Below, in pieces: positions 6,934-16,072 of a DNA stretch of 64,000 bases (position 1 is its first letter; each line of letters starts with the position of its first letter). The stretch comes from Thermotoga maritima MSB8 (GTDB lineage Bacteria; Thermotogota; Thermotogae; Thermotogales; Thermotogaceae). The stretch lies in assembly GCF_000008545.1 (NCBI RefSeq), contig NC_000853.1, forward strand, positions 1,688,465 to 1,752,464, read 5' to 3'. The notes under the pieces are model-generated. The model saw nothing but the letters and a program-made list of their open reading frames with translations, was not told the origin of the DNA and ran no database searches. The position numbers and the translations under genes were made by a program.

Positions 6934-9283
6934 ATCTGTTCGATTTTCCGTTTTTCTTCGTGTTGTTTTTGAAATTCCTCTCCAGAATTTCATAGGCTCT
7001 GTTTATAACCCTGTCAGGAATACCCGCTATCTTTGCGACCTCTATTCCGTAACTTCTGTCTGCCACACCGTCCACCACCTTGTGGGTGAATATCACGTTT
7101 TTGCCTTCTTCTTTTACCAGAATGGTTTTGTTCTGAACCTGCGGAAAGTGTTTTTCGAGTTCCGTGAGTTCCGTGAAATGAGTGGCAAACAGCACCTTAC
7201 ATCCTCTCTTTATGAGTTCCTCTGAGATTGCCCAGGCTATGCTGACGCCGTCCTGGGTGCTTGTACCTCTTCCCACCTCGTCCAGGAGAACCAGACTCTT
7301 ATTTGTTGATTTCAGAAGGATGAGCGCCATCTCGTTCATCTCGACAAGGAACGTACTTCTACCACCAGCGAGATCGTCTCTGGCACCCATTCGCGTGAAA
7401 ATCCTGTCGAACACTGGAAGAATCGCCTTCTGCGCCGGCACAAACGATCCTATCTGCGCCATGAGGGATATGAGACCCACCTGTCTGATGAAAGTGGACT
7501 TCCCGCTCATGTTGGGACCCGTTATTACCACAAATCTCTTCTCGTTGTCCATGTAAATATCGTTTTCAACAAAATTCTGTGTGAACCTTTCAACGACCGG
7601 GTGTCTTCCACCTTTGATCTCCAGTCTGTCTTCTGAAAAGACGGGTTTTGTGTAGTTGTACATAATAGCGTCGTATGCTAACGTCGAAAGCGCATCTATC
7701 TTTGCCAGATCCTCCGAGATCTCAAGGAGAACTTCTTTGTGCTTTTTCACCTCTTCGCACACGCTTTTGAAGAGTTCCTTTTCCAGTTCTTCTATTCTCT
7801 CTTTAGCGGCCATTATCTTTGTCTCGAACTCCTTCAATTCGGGTGTGATGAATCTTTCAGAATTGACGAGTGTTTGTTTTCTTTCGTAATCGTCGGGAAT
7901 CTTATCCAGATTCGCCTTCGTCACCTCTATGTAGTAACCAAAAACCTGGTTGTATCCAACCCGCAGTTTTTGGATGCCTGTTCTTTCTCTCTCCTTCTCC
8001 TCGAACTCTTTGAGCCTCTCTTCGGCATGTTCCAGAAGATCCCTGTATTCGTCGAGTTCAGATGAGAATCCTCTCTTTATAACTTTTCCCTCGCCGGGGC
8101 TTCCCACCGGATCATCTTCAATGGCTTTTCGAAGCAGATCAACCAGTCCTTCCGGGAAAGCGAGTTTCTTGAACACACCGAAGGTTGAAAGAACTTCGTT
8201 CAGTTTCGGGATGATCTCCAGTGTCTCTCTGAGTGCCACTAAGTCCCTGGGAACGGATCTGTTGTACTCCACCCGCGAAACGATCCGCTCCACATCCCTC
8301 ACGTTCGAAAGAAGGTTCCTCATCTCCTCCAGGCTCACCCTGTCGTTCACCAGTCTTTCCACAGCCTTGAGCCTTTCTTCGATCTGTTTTCTGTCGACCA
8401 GAGGGTGGAGAATCCACTTTTTCAAAAGACGAGCCCCCATAGGAGTTTCCGTGTTGTTCAGCACATCGAAAAGATTCTTTCCCCTGTCACCGGGAATCAA
8501 AGAAAGATTTTCCACCGTTGCGGAATCGAGTATCATGTAGTCTCTCTGGGAGATGAGAAGAGGGGGTTTCAGATTCAGATCTTCCGCGATCATCGTGTAC
8601 TTGACATACTTTATCAGCGCCGCAAGGGCTTTCAGCGCAAGGGGCGAAAGCTCGAAATGATGAATGTCTTTCAGATTGTAGGCTTTTTCCACTTCTTCCA
8701 GATCTGAGAAATACCACTCGCTTATGGTTTCTGTGTAAACACCTGGAAAGCGTTCCTTCAAAGAAGATTTCAGGTGCTCTGGACAGATGATCTGGGAAAT
8801 GGAGTAATTCTTCAGCAGGTCCAAAGTTTCCTGTTCGTCTGAACTTTCATGAACCAGGACCTCACCTGTCGAGACATCACAGAAAACCGTACAGTACCGT
8901 CCTTTCTCTTCTGAGACAACGGCCATGTAGTTGTTCGTTTCGCTGAGAAACTCATCCTCTACGATGGAGCCGGGAGTGACAACGCGCGTGACTTCCCTTC
9001 TGATCAATTTCTTCGACTTCGAAGGTTCTTCCATTTGATCGCAGATTGCCACCTTGTAGCCCGCTTCGACGAGCTTTTTCAGGTAGGTGTTCAGCGCGTG
9101 GTACGGGATGCCCGCCATGGGAGCGTCCTGCCTTCTTGTGAGAACTATGTTCAGAACCTTCGAAACGATCTTTGCGTCTTCGAAAAACGCCTCGTAAAAA
9201 TCTCCCAGTCGAAACAGCAGAATGGAATCTTTGTACTGTTCTTTTATTCTCAGGTACTGTTCCATGAGGGGAGTTACCTTCAC
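6902..9283 (-). CDS. mutS: DNA mismatch repair protein MutS
   Basis: A 793-aa MutS with all domains: mismatch-recognition domain containing the Phe-x-Glu motif (GDFYEAFF, residues about 27-34), connector, lever and clamp, and the C-terminal ABC ATPase with Walker A GPNMSGKST, DEVGRGTST and ATHFTEL. It binds mispairs and loops and recruits MutL. The gene is on the strand opposite its neighbours and its start overlaps the GNAT stop by 4 nt, so both probably share a transcript. mutL is not in this window. Confidence 0.96.
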   Translation of the reverse strand: MKVTPLMEQYLRIKEQYKDSILLFRLGDFYEAFFEDAKIVSKVLNIVLTRRQDAPMAGIPYHALNTYLKKLVEAGYKVAICDQMEEPSKSKKLIRREVTRVVTPGSIVEDEFLSETNNYMAVVSEEKGRYCTVFCDVSTGEVLVHESSDEQETLDLLKNYSISQIICPEHLKSSLKERFPGVYTETISEWYFSDLEEVEKAYNLKDIHHFELSPLALKALAALIKYVKYTMIAEDLNLKPPLLISQRDYMILDSATVENLSLIPGDRGKNLFDVLNNTETPMGARLLKKWILHPLVDRKQIEERLKAVERLVNDRVSLEEMRNLLSNVRDVERIVSRVEYNRSVPRDLVALRETLEIIPKLNEVLSTFGVFKKLAFPEGLVDLLRKAIEDDPVGSPGEGKVIKRGFSSELDEYRDLLEHAEERLKEFEEKERERTGIQKLRVGYNQVFGYYIEVTKANLDKIPDDYERKQTLVNSERFITPELKEFETKIMAAKERIEELEKELFKSVCEEVKKHKEVLLEISEDLAKIDALSTLAYDAIMYNYTKPVFSEDRLEIKGGRHPVVERFTQNFVENDIYMDNEKRFVVITGPNMSGKSTFIRQVGLISLMAQIGSFVPAQKAILPVFDRIFTRMGARDDLAGGRSTFLVEMNEMALILLKSTNKSLVLLDEVGRGTSTQDGVSIAWAISEELIKRGCKVLFATHFTELTELEKHFPQVQNKTILVKEEGKNVIFTHKVVDGVADRSYGIEVAKIAGIPDRVINRAYEILERNFKNNTKKNGKSNRFSQQIPLFPV

Positions 9284-9714
9284 CGTTTCACCACCTTCAC
9301 CATCCTCACGTGTGGAATGTTCGCTTCGTAGAAGATCTCTCCTTCTGCCCTGTAACCGAGTCTCTCGTAGAACTCTCTCACCTGGATTTGAGCGTTCAAA
9401 ACGATCTTCTGAACTCCTTTAGAGGAAAGCTCTCTTTCTATACTCTCCATGAGGAACCTTCCATGGCCCTTCCTTCTTTCTTCTTTCAGAATCGCCACAC
9501 GTTCTATCTTGAACGTTCCATCATCGATCTTTCTTATCCTTGCGGTTCCTATGAACTTTCCTTCCTTTTCGAGAAGCACGTGAACACTCTCAGGATCTTT
9601 CCCATCGAGTTCTTCTTCCTCGGGAACTCCCTGCTCTTCGACGAAAACCTTCCTTCTAATGTTCAAAGCTTCTCTCAGGAGTTCTTCGTCGTTCTCAAAA
9701 AAGATCACCTTCAT
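9280..9714 (-). CDS. GNAT-family N-acetyltransferase
   Basis: 144 aa with the GNAT fold: REALNIRRKVFVEEQGV at the N-terminus, the acetyl-CoA pyrophosphate-binding motif EERRKGHGRFLM and a C-terminal FYERLGYRAEGE. The N-terminal RxxVFVEEQ pattern resembles the ElaA/YjcF subgroup, whose substrates are unknown. It lies immediately upstream of mutS with a 4-nt overlap. Confidence 0.85.
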   Translation of the reverse strand: MKVIFFENDEELLREALNIRRKVFVEEQGVPEEEELDGKDPESVHVLLEKEGKFIGTARIRKIDDGTFKIERVAILKEERRKGHGRFLMESIERELSSKGVQKIVLNAQIQVREFYERLGYRAEGEIFYEANIPHVRMVKVVKR

Positions 9715-9778
9715 CTCGAATCACCTCTCAGGATATTTTAACCCCGGGTGATAGAATCTTCAGAAGGAGGTGAAAATT
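9715..9778. promoter_or_regulatory. Divergent promoter region, GNAT-mutS / DUF4139 gene
   Basis: This 64-bp gap separates divergent genes. Reading right, TAGAAT preceded by TGA (extended -10 style) lies about 20 bp before the strong site GAAGGAGG; reading left, a TAAAAT hexamer is present. No convincing -35 element was found for either. Confidence 0.4.
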
Positions 9779-10957
9779 ATGAGAAGCTTGTTGTTTCTTT
9801 TATTCGCATCGACAACGATCTTTGCAACACCCGTTCTCATTCTTTTTCAGGACAGTGCGATCCTCATGGAAAGTTTATCCGTGAGCGGTACAGAAACCGT
9901 CTCCGTTCCTCAGGACTGGAACGTGATGGATGTAATAGGAGCAAAAAGCTGGTACGTGGTTTCGGAAAAAGAACCTTCCTGGGAAGAAATTATAAAAGGA
10001 AAAACCGTCGAAGCGGTGGACGAACCTCCCTCACGGTTCGAAGTGATAAGTACTTCTCCTCTCGTTTTGAAAAAAGACACGAAGTACTACATCTACAACT
10101 CCACGTTGAAAAAGTGGCTTGTTCTGGAATACGAAGAACCTCAGAGCAGTCGGAAACTCGTGATGAACGGGCAGGGAAAGGTAACTTTGCTTCTGCGTTC
10201 CTCAGGAAGCTGGAACGTCAGGTACTATCTCTTCGAAGATACTCTCACGGGAAACGCCTTTCTATCAGTCTCCGGTGTGGAAAGCGCGGATGTTTTCTTA
10301 ATTTCCAGGCCCGCTGGGGAAGCTTCCATTTGGAAAGGGATGTACCTCAGCGCTTCACCCTCAAGAGAAATGCCCGAAGAACACGAGTCTGAGGAAGTCA
10401 AGGTGTATCACCTCGGCAAAGTGAAAGATCTGGACAAATCTCCTGTTGTGAATCTCATAGAAACGAATCTGTTCAACGTAAATGAGTACTACTCGTACTC
10501 TTTTGCAGTGAACGATTCAATTTTCGATTATCAGAAAACCACCTTCACGAGAAGTTTCATGACTCCTGTGGATCTTCCGGGAGGCACGGTGAGCATATTC
10601 TCTAACATTTCCGGTGTGGATATAATGATTGGGGAAACAAGCATCCCCGACACTCCGAAAAACTCCCTTCTGGAGCTTCCCGTAACGGACTCCTGGGATG
10701 TTCGTGTGAAAGGGGAGATTCTGGACGAGAGGAACTACAAAGACACATACGAATACGAAAGGACCTGGAGAGTGACCGTTCAGAACCTGAACGAAACGGA
10801 ATCGAAGGTGAGAATCAACATCTATGGAAACATGATGAGATTGCTACGATCTTCCATCAAACCGTTGAAAGAAACTTCGGACCAGATCGTTTTCGAATTG
10901 ATCGTTCCGCCCAATTCAGAGAAAGAATTCGAATTCAAAGTGAGGAGCGGGTGGTGA
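9779..10957 (+). CDS. Exported DUF4139-like beta-rich protein
   Basis: A 392-aa protein with a signal peptide (MRSLLFLLFASTTIFA). The C-terminal half matches the DUF4139 pattern: a DLPGGTVSIF strand, SIPDTPKNSLLELPV, a WRVTVQNLNETESKVRI section and a final PPNSEKEFEFKV strand. The N-terminal half is unassigned beta-rich sequence. The family is thought to be surface or periplasmic; biochemical function is unknown. ATG 9779 is preferred over GTG 9770 because the GTG overlaps the Shine-Dalgarno sequence itself. A transporter gene follows after 3 nt. Confidence 0.78.
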   Translation: MRSLLFLLFASTTIFATPVLILFQDSAILMESLSVSGTETVSVPQDWNVMDVIGAKSWYVVSEKEPSWEEIIKGKTVEAVDEPPSRFEVISTSPLVLKKDTKYYIYNSTLKKWLVLEYEEPQSSRKLVMNGQGKVTLLLRSSGSWNVRYYLFEDTLTGNAFLSVSGVESADVFLISRPAGEASIWKGMYLSASPSREMPEEHESEEVKVYHLGKVKDLDKSPVVNLIETNLFNVNEYYSYSFAVNDSIFDYQKTTFTRSFMTPVDLPGGTVSIFSNISGVDIMIGETSIPDTPKNSLLELPVTDSWDVRVKGEILDERNYKDTYEYERTWRVTVQNLNETESKVRINIYGNMMRLLRSSIKPLKETSDQIVFELIVPPNSEKEFEFKVRSGW

Positions 10958-10960
10958 AGA

Positions 10961-11827
10961 TTGGTAAAGGCACTTTTCAGCTTACTCTTCGTTGCGTTCA
11001 TCTGGGGATCGACATTTCCCATACAGAAGATCGTACTGGTGGGAGTCTCTCCCACCTTTTATATCGCCGTTAGATTCTTCATCGCAGCACTGGTTTCTTA
11101 TTTTCTATTTGGAAAGGGGAACGTCAAGTACGGATCGATCCTTGGAACACTCCTGGGAATTGCCTACACCACACAAACGTGGGGACTCACAATCACCACC
11201 TCCACGAAGAGCGGTTTCATCACATCGATGTACATCGTTTTCGTTCCGGTCTTTGCGTATCTTCTGGAGAGAGAAATTCCAACGATATTCCAGATCGTTT
11301 CCTTTTTTGCTGCAAGTCTGGGACTTTACATGATCTCCGGTGGAATCAAAGATTTCAACTTCGGGGACTTTCTCACCCTGATCTGCGCTGTGAGCTTTGC
11401 TTTGCATGTTGTTCTGATAACGATGTTTTCAAAACGAGTCAAAGAAGTGGATCTCCTCTTTCCACAGTTTCTGGTGGTGGGAATTTTGAACCTGATACTG
11501 AACTTTTTCTGGAAGAACTGGAACTTCACACTCCCGGCTCTTGGGAGCGCAGTCTTCACCGCTCTTGCGGCCACCATTCTGGCCATCTACCTTCAGGCAA
11601 AATACCAGAAAGCGCTTGGAAACAACGTGTCTGCGATTGTTTTCCTGGGAGAACCTGTTTTCGCAGCAGTTGTTTCTTATTTCATGCTGGGCGAGACGAT
11701 GGCAGGGAAACAGCTTTTAGGGGCAGCACTCCTTTTGATCTCCATGCTGTTTTCCAGTCTGGAACGTGTTAAAATAGTTCGTGATGCGAACCAAAAGGGG
11801 AGGGATGAGTGTGAAGATTCTCTTTAA
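10961..11827 (+). CDS. EamA/DMT-family transporter
   Basis: A 288-aa integral membrane protein with about ten hydrophobic helices in two EamA repeats; the first contains the family motif FVAFIWGSTFP near residues 9-19 and RFFIAALVSY. Likely an exporter of metabolites or amino acids in the inner membrane; substrate not predictable. TTG start, 3 nt after the previous stop. Its end overlaps the amidohydrolase start by 17 nt, so the two are translationally coupled. Confidence 0.88.
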   Translation: MVKALFSLLFVAFIWGSTFPIQKIVLVGVSPTFYIAVRFFIAALVSYFLFGKGNVKYGSILGTLLGIAYTTQTWGLTITTSTKSGFITSMYIVFVPVFAYLLEREIPTIFQIVSFFAASLGLYMISGGIKDFNFGDFLTLICAVSFALHVVLITMFSKRVKEVDLLFPQFLVVGILNLILNFFWKNWNFTLPALGSAVFTALAATILAIYLQAKYQKALGNNVSAIVFLGEPVFAAVVSYFMLGETMAGKQLLGAALLLISMLFSSLERVKIVRDANQKGRDECEDSL

Positions 11828-12965
11828 AAACGCCACGGTCTTTCCCATAACCTCCAGACCTTTCAAAGGAGATGTGCTTGTCTCGAACGGAAAAGTGGAA
11901 AAGGTGGGAGAAAACATAGAAGATCCCGACGCGGAAATCGTTGATCTGACGGGAAAATTCCTGTTTCCCGGTTTCGTAGATGCGCACTCCCACATCGGAC
12001 TCTTCGAGGAAGGAGTAGGGTACTACTACAGCGATGGAAACGAAGCCACGGATCCCGTCACACCGCACGTGAAAGCACTCGACGGTTTCAATCCGCAGGA
12101 TCCGGCCATAGAACGAGCCCTTGCCGGTGGAGTCACGTCCGTGATGATCGTTCCTGGAAGCGCCAACCCGGTGGGTGGGCAGGGAAGCGTGATAAAGTTC
12201 AGATCCATAATTGTGGAAGAGTGCATTGTGAAGGATCCCGCAGGTTTGAAGATGGCGTTCGGAGAAAATCCAAAGAGGGTCTACGGTGAGAGGAAACAAA
12301 CTCCTTCAACGAGAATGGGAACAGCTGGAGTGATCAGAGACTACTTCACTAAAGTGAAGAATTACATGAAGAAAAAGGAACTCGCCCAAAAAGAAGGAAA
12401 AGAATTCACCGAAACCGACCTGAAAATGGAAGTCGGTGAGATGGTCCTCAGAAAGAAGATTCCTGCCAGGATGCACGCCCACCGCGCAGACGATATTCTC
12501 ACCGCCATCAGAATAGCAGAGGAGTTCGGTTTCAACCTCGTCATAGAACACGGAACGGAAGCGTACAAGATTTCTAAGGTGCTAGCGGAGAAAAAGATAC
12601 CCGTCGTTGTGGGACCACTCCTCACCTTCAGAACAAAGCTGGAACTGAAAGATCTGACGATGGAAACTATCGCAAAACTCCTGAAAGATGGGGTTCTTAT
12701 AGCCTTGATGTGTGATCACCCGGTGATTCCTCTCGAGTTTGCAACCGTTCAGGCGGCAACTGCCATGAGGTACGGTGCTAAGGAAGAAGATCTGCTGAAG
12801 ATCCTGACGGTGAATCCTGCTAAGATCCTCGGACTCGAAGATAGAATCGGTTCCATCGAACCTGGAAAGGACGCGGATCTTGTGGTCTGGAGCGGACATC
12901 CGTTCGATATGAAATCCGTGGTGGAGAGGGTCTACATAGACGGAGTGGAAGTCTTCAGAAGATGA
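11811..12965 (+). CDS. Metal-dependent amidohydrolase (imidazolonepropionase-like)
   Basis: A 384-aa amidohydrolase-superfamily protein. Metal ligands: VDAHSHIGLFEEG (HxH), ARMHAHRADD, VIEHGTEA (two His), and MCDHPVIP (Asp). The C-terminal sheet closes with GSIEPGKDADLVVW, the usual ending of the superfamily. Substrate unknown; related proteins include imidazolonepropionase and isoaspartyl or cyclic-amide hydrolases. I chose GTG 11811 because GGGGAGGG lies 6 nt upstream; ATG 11805 would sit directly on that site. Confidence 0.87.
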   Translation: MKILFKNATVFPITSRPFKGDVLVSNGKVEKVGENIEDPDAEIVDLTGKFLFPGFVDAHSHIGLFEEGVGYYYSDGNEATDPVTPHVKALDGFNPQDPAIERALAGGVTSVMIVPGSANPVGGQGSVIKFRSIIVEECIVKDPAGLKMAFGENPKRVYGERKQTPSTRMGTAGVIRDYFTKVKNYMKKKELAQKEGKEFTETDLKMEVGEMVLRKKIPARMHAHRADDILTAIRIAEEFGFNLVIEHGTEAYKISKVLAEKKIPVVVGPLLTFRTKLELKDLTMETIAKLLKDGVLIALMCDHPVIPLEFATVQAATAMRYGAKEEDLLKILTVNPAKILGLEDRIGSIEPGKDADLVVWSGHPFDMKSVVERVYIDGVEVFRR

Positions 12966-12988
12966 GGGGCCTCAGATCACGAGGCCCC
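12966..12988. terminator. Hairpin between convergent amidohydrolase and fabG
   Basis: An 8-bp perfect stem (GGGGCCTC / GAGGCCCC) with a 7-nt loop occupies the 6-bp gap and the fabG stop codon. No T-tract follows on either strand, so it may block or stabilise 3' ends of both transcripts without being a classic intrinsic terminator. Confidence 0.55.
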
Positions 12989-13712
12989 CATCTATTCCTA
13001 TCACCTGTCCGGTGACGTAACTCGACTCGTCCGATGCGAGGAAGAGTATAACCTGCGCCACCTCTTCTGGCTTCCCAAACCTTCCCAGCGGTATTCTGGA
13101 AAGGGCCGTTTCACGGGCTTTTTCTGGAAGTTTTTCGGTCATGGGGGTTTCTATGAATCCGGGTGCCACAGCGTTCACCCTGATGTTTCTTCCAGCGAGT
13201 TCCTTCGCCCACGTCTTGGTCATTCCTATGACTCCCGCCTTCGACGCCGCGTAATTCGTCTGACCAGGATTCCCGTATATTCCAACGACAGAGGAGACGT
13301 TCACGATCGAACCGTTCCTCTGTTTGATCATGTAGGGCACCACCATCTGAGTCACGTTGAAAACACCCTTCAGATTCACGTTTATTACCGCATCCCAGTC
13401 TTCTTCTTTCATCCTCACAAGAAGCGCATCCCTTGTTATTCCCGCGTTGTTCACCAGAACATCGATTCGACCGTACTTTTGAACGACTTTTTCCACAACT
13501 TCCTTTATCTGATCCCTGTCGGTCACGTTCAAAACGTAGGGATCAACCTTCCCCGGAAGTCCTTCTGCCTCTTTCACAAGAGAGTCGAGATTTTCTTTCG
13601 AGATATCGCCAGCGATCACCGTAGCTCCTTCCTGTGCGAAAAGAAGCGTGGTGGCTTTCCCTATCCCGCTTGCAGCCCCTGTGATCAGACACACTTTCCC
13701 TTCAAGCCTCAT
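12972..13712 (-). CDS. fabG: 3-oxoacyl-[acyl-carrier-protein] reductase
   Basis: A classical short-chain dehydrogenase/reductase of 246 aa. Cofactor motif TGAASGIGKAT, NNAG, catalytic Ser in NVSSVVG, and YAASK (Tyr/Lys). The closing SSYVTGQVIGIDGGLVI is typical of FabG, which reduces 3-oxoacyl-ACP with NADPH in fatty acid elongation. The ATG at 13710-13712 has AGGAGGTG 6 nt upstream, whereas an upstream extension of 12 codons lacks support. It is alone on the minus strand. Confidence 0.92.
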   Translation of the reverse strand: MRLEGKVCLITGAASGIGKATTLLFAQEGATVIAGDISKENLDSLVKEAEGLPGKVDPYVLNVTDRDQIKEVVEKVVQKYGRIDVLVNNAGITRDALLVRMKEEDWDAVINVNLKGVFNVTQMVVPYMIKQRNGSIVNVSSVVGIYGNPGQTNYAASKAGVIGMTKTWAKELAGRNIRVNAVAPGFIETPMTEKLPEKARETALSRIPLGRFGKPEEVAQVILFLASDESSYVTGQVIGIDGGLVI

Positions 13713-13817
13713 GAACGCACCTCCTCGCGTTTTTTTAAATTGTATCACGTGTTCTATTTAAGAAACCATTAAAGTTACCCCGGAAGGAGTATAATCCTCT
13801 CATAAGGAGGTGAAACA
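13713..13817. promoter_or_regulatory. Divergent promoter region of fabG and the decayed ATPase locus
   Basis: Reading left, TACAAT at 13739-13744 is a fair -10 for fabG. Reading right, TATAAT at 13790-13795 with a weak TTAAAG upstream, then AAGGAGGTGA at 13805-13812, looks like an intact promoter and ribosome-binding site that now lead only into broken coding sequence. Confidence 0.5.
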
Positions 13818-14169
13818 ACGCGCTCCTTTTTGATAGGAATAGCAATTACCATGATCGGACTGTCCGTTTTGAAAGTTCTGGATACTTACCTGTTCGTTTT
13901 ACCGGAGAAAGATCTGGTGTGCTAGAGCAACCAGAAGATCTATCGCTTCTATCGTAGGTAAAAGGAACTTGCCAAGCACCGACAGACTGTATCTCAGATT
14001 GAGATGAAAATAGAAAGTGAAGAAAAGGGTCAATGCTCTGGAGAACGTGGTGATCCCCCAGCTCAAAGAAACGATAAAATACATTCAGGATACCCTCGAA
14101 GAACAAGAAAGAGAAGAGTTCTTCAAGATCAAGCGATTGAAAGAAAGGGTGCAGGTTGGAAGAAGATGA
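13818..14169 (+). pseudogene. Remnant of an A/V-type ATPase operon, ending in the C-terminus of subunit D
   Basis: The last 47 codons (about 14026-14169) read [17 protein letters not shown] followed by a YIQ...[14 protein letters not shown] helix, the signature C-terminal helix of A/V-type ATPase subunit D. Upstream, [18 protein letters not shown] in another frame fits the preceding part of the same helix, so at least one frameshift and in-frame stops (TAG 13923, TAA about 13957) break it. At the left end a strong ribosome-binding site is followed 7 nt later by ACG where a start is expected, then a hydrophobic stretch (FLIGIAITMIGLSVLKVL) from a small membrane protein. All other subunits are missing. 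The stop TGA overlaps the ATG of the next gene (ATGA), as in an operon. Confidence 0.72.
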
Positions 14170-15287
14170 CTGCGGGTAGAATAAGAATAGACGAGGTTAT
14201 AAAAGATGGTGAGAAAATCATCGCCGTTTCGAGAACAAGCCCTTTCTATCCAGACGGAAAGGGTGGACAGCTTGGTGATAGAGGAAAGATCGGTCCTGCA
14301 AATGTTCTGAAGGTGAAGGAAAAGAATGGATACATCCTTCATTATCTGGATGCTCATCTCGAACCGGGTGACTACGAGTGCGAAATAGACCCTGCCAGAA
14401 GAAAAGACATTGCCTGTCAGCACACCGCTCAGCACATCCTCTCAGCCGCTTTTCTGAAGGTGGCCGATCTTGAAACGGTGAGTTTCCACATGGGAGAGAG
14501 GGTCTCCACCATAGATCTGAACGCTCCGTTCGTTCTCGAAGATGTCCTGGAAGAAGCTGAGGATCTGGCCAACGAAGTAGTGAGAAGCTGTGAGAGAGTT
14601 GAAATTCTCGAGATAGAAAAAGAAGAAGCAGAGAAAATGAACCTCAGAAAACTGCCCAATGTGGAAGGAAAAGTCAGAGTGGTGAAGATAGGAGATTTCG
14701 ATGTCACCGCCTGCGGAGGGTTTCATGTAGAAAACACTGGAGAAATCGGTCTGATAAAGATCGTGGACACGGAGAAGGTGAAGAAGGTACTAACAAGGAT
14801 CTATTTCACTGCAGGCGATCGAGCCTTGAAAGATTACAGAGAAAAAGATAAACTCCTGAAGTCGCTCTCCAGAGTGCTGACCACATCCACAAAGGAACTC
14901 CTGAAGAGAGCAGAGAATCTTCTCGAAGAAGTCAAAGAAAAGAGTGCAAAGCTCGACAAACTGTCGGAAAAGTACGCCGAGATTCTCTCAAAAGTAGCAG
15001 AACCAGAAAAGGTCGGAAAGTACTATCTGTATCACTTCTCTGGAACTCCAGAGGAAATGAAATACCTGCCCAAGTTCCTCGCAGATCGCAAAGACACAAT
15101 CGTTCTTTTAGAGCATCCTGACCGGATAGAGATCGTTTCGAACTGGATAGATTGCAGAAAGATCTTCGAGAAATTGAAAGACCAGTTGAACGTAGAAGGT
15201 GGGTCGAGCCAGAAGAGGGCTGTGATAACAGCGAACTCCGCTTCGAGAATCGTTGAAAAATTGAGGGAGATATTGAAATGGTTCTGA
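14166..15287 (+). CDS. AlaX-like alanyl-tRNA editing domain protein with DHHA1-like tail
   Basis: A 373-aa protein related to the editing half of alanyl-tRNA synthetase. N-terminal [17 protein letters not shown], zinc motifs CQHTAQHIL (HxxxH) and CGGFH (CxxxH), then a coiled coil at about residues 235-275, and a C-terminal DHHA1-like segment ([17 protein letters not shown]). It lacks the aminoacylation domain, so it should deacylate mischarged Ser- or Gly-tRNA(Ala) in trans. ATG 14166 is preferred: the longer frame upstream runs through the ATPase remnant. Followed by the DUF2520 gene with a 10-nt overlap. Confidence 0.85.
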   Translation: MTAGRIRIDEVIKDGEKIIAVSRTSPFYPDGKGGQLGDRGKIGPANVLKVKEKNGYILHYLDAHLEPGDYECEIDPARRKDIACQHTAQHILSAAFLKVADLETVSFHMGERVSTIDLNAPFVLEDVLEEAEDLANEVVRSCERVEILEIEKEEAEKMNLRKLPNVEGKVRVVKIGDFDVTACGGFHVENTGEIGLIKIVDTEKVKKVLTRIYFTAGDRALKDYREKDKLLKSLSRVLTTSTKELLKRAENLLEEVKEKSAKLDKLSEKYAEILSKVAEPEKVGKYYLYHFSGTPEEMKYLPKFLADRKDTIVLLEHPDRIEIVSNWIDCRKIFEKLKDQLNVEGGSSQKRAVITANSASRIVEKLREILKWF

Positions 15288-16072
15288 ACTTTGTGGGTAC
15301 CGGAACCCTCACGAGGTTTTTTCTTGAGTGTTTGAAAGATCGGTATGAAATAGGATACATCCTGTCCCGCAGTATAGATAGGGCTCGAAACCTTGCTGAA
15401 GTTTACGGGGGAAAAGCCGCCACGCTGGAAAAGCACCCTGAGTTGAACGGTGTGGTCTTCGTTATCGTCCCGGACAGATACATAAAAACGGTGGCGAACC
15501 ACTTGAATCTTGGAGACGCTGTTTTGGTACATTGTTCTGGTTTTCTCTCGTCGGAGATTTTCAAAAAGAGTGGAAGAGCATCGATTCACCCGAACTTTTC
15601 TTTTTCCAGCCTCGAAAAAGCCCTTGAAATGAAAGACCAGATCGTCTTTGGATTGGAAGGAGACGAAAGAGGACTTCCGATTGTGAAAAAAATCGCAGAA
15701 GAGATCTCCGGAAAGTATTTCGTGATCCCTTCGGAAAAAAAGAAAGCTTACCATCTCGCCGCGGTCATTGCTTCAAACTTTCCGGTGGCACTTGCCTATC
15801 TTTCAAAGAGGATATACACTCTTCTTGGTCTGGATGAACCGGAACTCCTCATTCACACCCTGATGAAAGGTGTGGCGGACAACATAAAGAAGATGAGAGT
15901 GGAATGTTCTCTGACAGGCCCTGTGAAAAGAGGAGACTGGCAGGTGGTAGAGGAAGAGCGCAGGGAGTACGAAAAGATCTTCGGAAACACCGTGCTCTAC
16001 GATGAGATTGTGAAGCTGCTCAGGGAGGTGGCAGAAAGTGAACGTCGAGAAGCTCAAGAAGATGAAAGGTAA
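15278..16072 (+). CDS. Rossmann-fold/DUF2520 oxidoreductase-like protein, candidate ketopantoate reductase
   Basis: A 264-aa two-domain protein: an N-terminal Rossmann fold ([14 protein letters not shown] at residues 2-15; VFVIVPDRYI; LVHCSGFLSS) and a helical C-terminal domain (HLAAVIASNFPVALAYLS) typical of DUF2520, related in shape to ketopantoate and 6-phosphogluconate reductases. It overlaps panB by 35 nt, a strong coupling with pantothenate synthesis. Inference: it may supply the ketopantoate reductase step, as proposed for PanG-type proteins. Other dehydrogenase roles remain possible. Confidence 0.8.
   Translation: MVLNFVGTGTLTRFFLECLKDRYEIGYILSRSIDRARNLAEVYGGKAATLEKHPELNGVVFVIVPDRYIKTVANHLNLGDAVLVHCSGFLSSEIFKKSGRASIHPNFSFSSLEKALEMKDQIVFGLEGDERGLPIVKKIAEEISGKYFVIPSEKKKAYHLAAVIASNFPVALAYLSKRIYTLLGLDEPELLIHTLMKGVADNIKKMRVECSLTGPVKRGDWQVVEEERREYEKIFGNTVLYDEIVKLLREVAESERREAQEDER

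Noticed and set aside
14004-14165. N-terminal extension of the AlaX-like gene
   Set aside because: This frame crosses the ATPase subunit D remnant; family similarity begins at ATG 14166.
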